Shown here in pieces: positions 6,032 to 6,041 of a stretch of 6,041 bases of DNA. This DNA comes from Bacteroidales bacterium (GTDB lineage Bacteria; Bacteroidota; Bacteroidia; Bacteroidales; UBA7960), in NCBI GenBank assembly GCA_003554665.1, contig PWGY01000131.1, positions 1 to 6,041 of the forward strand, in the 5' to 3' direction. Position 1 is the first letter of the stretch. Each line of letters opens with the position of its first letter. Both the position numbers and the translations under genes were made by a program. Below the pieces are notes generated by a model. The model saw nothing but the letters and a program-made list of their open reading frames with translations. It ran no database searches and was not told the origin of the DNA.

Positions 6032-6041
6032 GATCCCAAAG
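6032..6041. repeat. Third palindrome of the array, cut by the window edge
   Basis: GATCCC-AAA-G is visible, with the left arm identical to that of the first copy and the loop centred exactly 51 bases after the second palindrome. The right arm should read GGATC beyond the edge. Only position and left arm support this. Confidence 0.55.

Larger units (their letters stand above)
5930..6041. repeat. 51-bp-period tandem array of short palindromes, continuing past the window
   Basis: Palindromes are centred at 5937, 5988 and 6039, exactly 51 bases apart; the third is truncated by the edge. Comparing each base with the one 51 further on, identity is high in the palindrome and in the next 21 bases (14 of 21 match over 5946-5966), then falls off until the next palindrome. 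Conserved elements are GAYCCC-NNN-GGGRTC followed by a CTRAC stretch and AGGAA. No gene is recognisable here. The minus strand has a frame open from the edge to a TAA at 5974-5972. The array could be a family of extragenic palindromic repeats; I cannot assign it to a named element. Confidence 0.75.

Noticed and set aside
5930..6041. A CRISPR array
   Set aside because: The repeated unit is only 15-17 bp and differs between copies, the intervening sequences are partly similar to each other, and there is no cas gene in view.
5972..6041. A protein-coding gene end on the minus strand through the palindrome array
   Set aside because: Only 22 codons are visible before a stop, and the frame is kept simply because the 51-bp period is divisible by three; I keep it as an observation, not a gene.

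Overview
The window looks like chromosomal DNA from a Bacteroidota bacterium, probably of the order Bacteroidales. Three things point there: a DUF4271 membrane protein beside a uroporphyrinogen-III-synthase-like protein, the run hemD - rnpA - yidD, and promoter boxes of the TAnnTTTG type with A-rich rather than Shine-Dalgarno leaders. No marker gene allows a closer placement.

Layout. At the left edge (1-58, minus strand) is the first 19 codons of a gene whose N-terminus looks like phosphate acetyltransferase. A 109-bp divergent intergenic region (59-167) carries two Bacteroidota-type promoters that overlap back to back. From 168 to 5902 six genes run on the plus strand with gaps of at most about 50 bp: a DUF4271 integral membrane protein, HemD-like protein, RnpA (RNase P protein), YidD (membrane insertion factor), an S41 carboxy-terminal processing protease, and a Wzy/WaaL-type O-antigen ligase family membrane protein. 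They could be one transcript from the promoter at 124-157; I see no convincing terminator or second promoter between them.

How the genes relate. rnpA and yidD are an old pair linking RNA processing to YidC-dependent membrane insertion. HemD-like and DUF4271 overlap by one base and are probably translationally coupled. The S41 protease and the ligase both act in the envelope and are separated by one base. Apart from general cell-envelope biogenesis, the six genes do not form one obvious pathway.

Right end (about 5856-6041). Two repeat systems meet here. A 7-bp tandem repeat (about 11 degenerate copies, 5856-5932) covers the 3' end of the ligase gene, supplies its last residues and its stop codon, and runs directly into a 51-bp-period array of short perfect palindromes centred at 5937, 5988 and 6039; the last is cut by the window edge. 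The palindrome arms show a compensatory base-pair change, and because 51 is a multiple of three all copies keep one reading frame on the minus strand. This array is the least explained part of the window. The rest is ordinary housekeeping and envelope gene content, and I find no evidence of a new multi-gene system.
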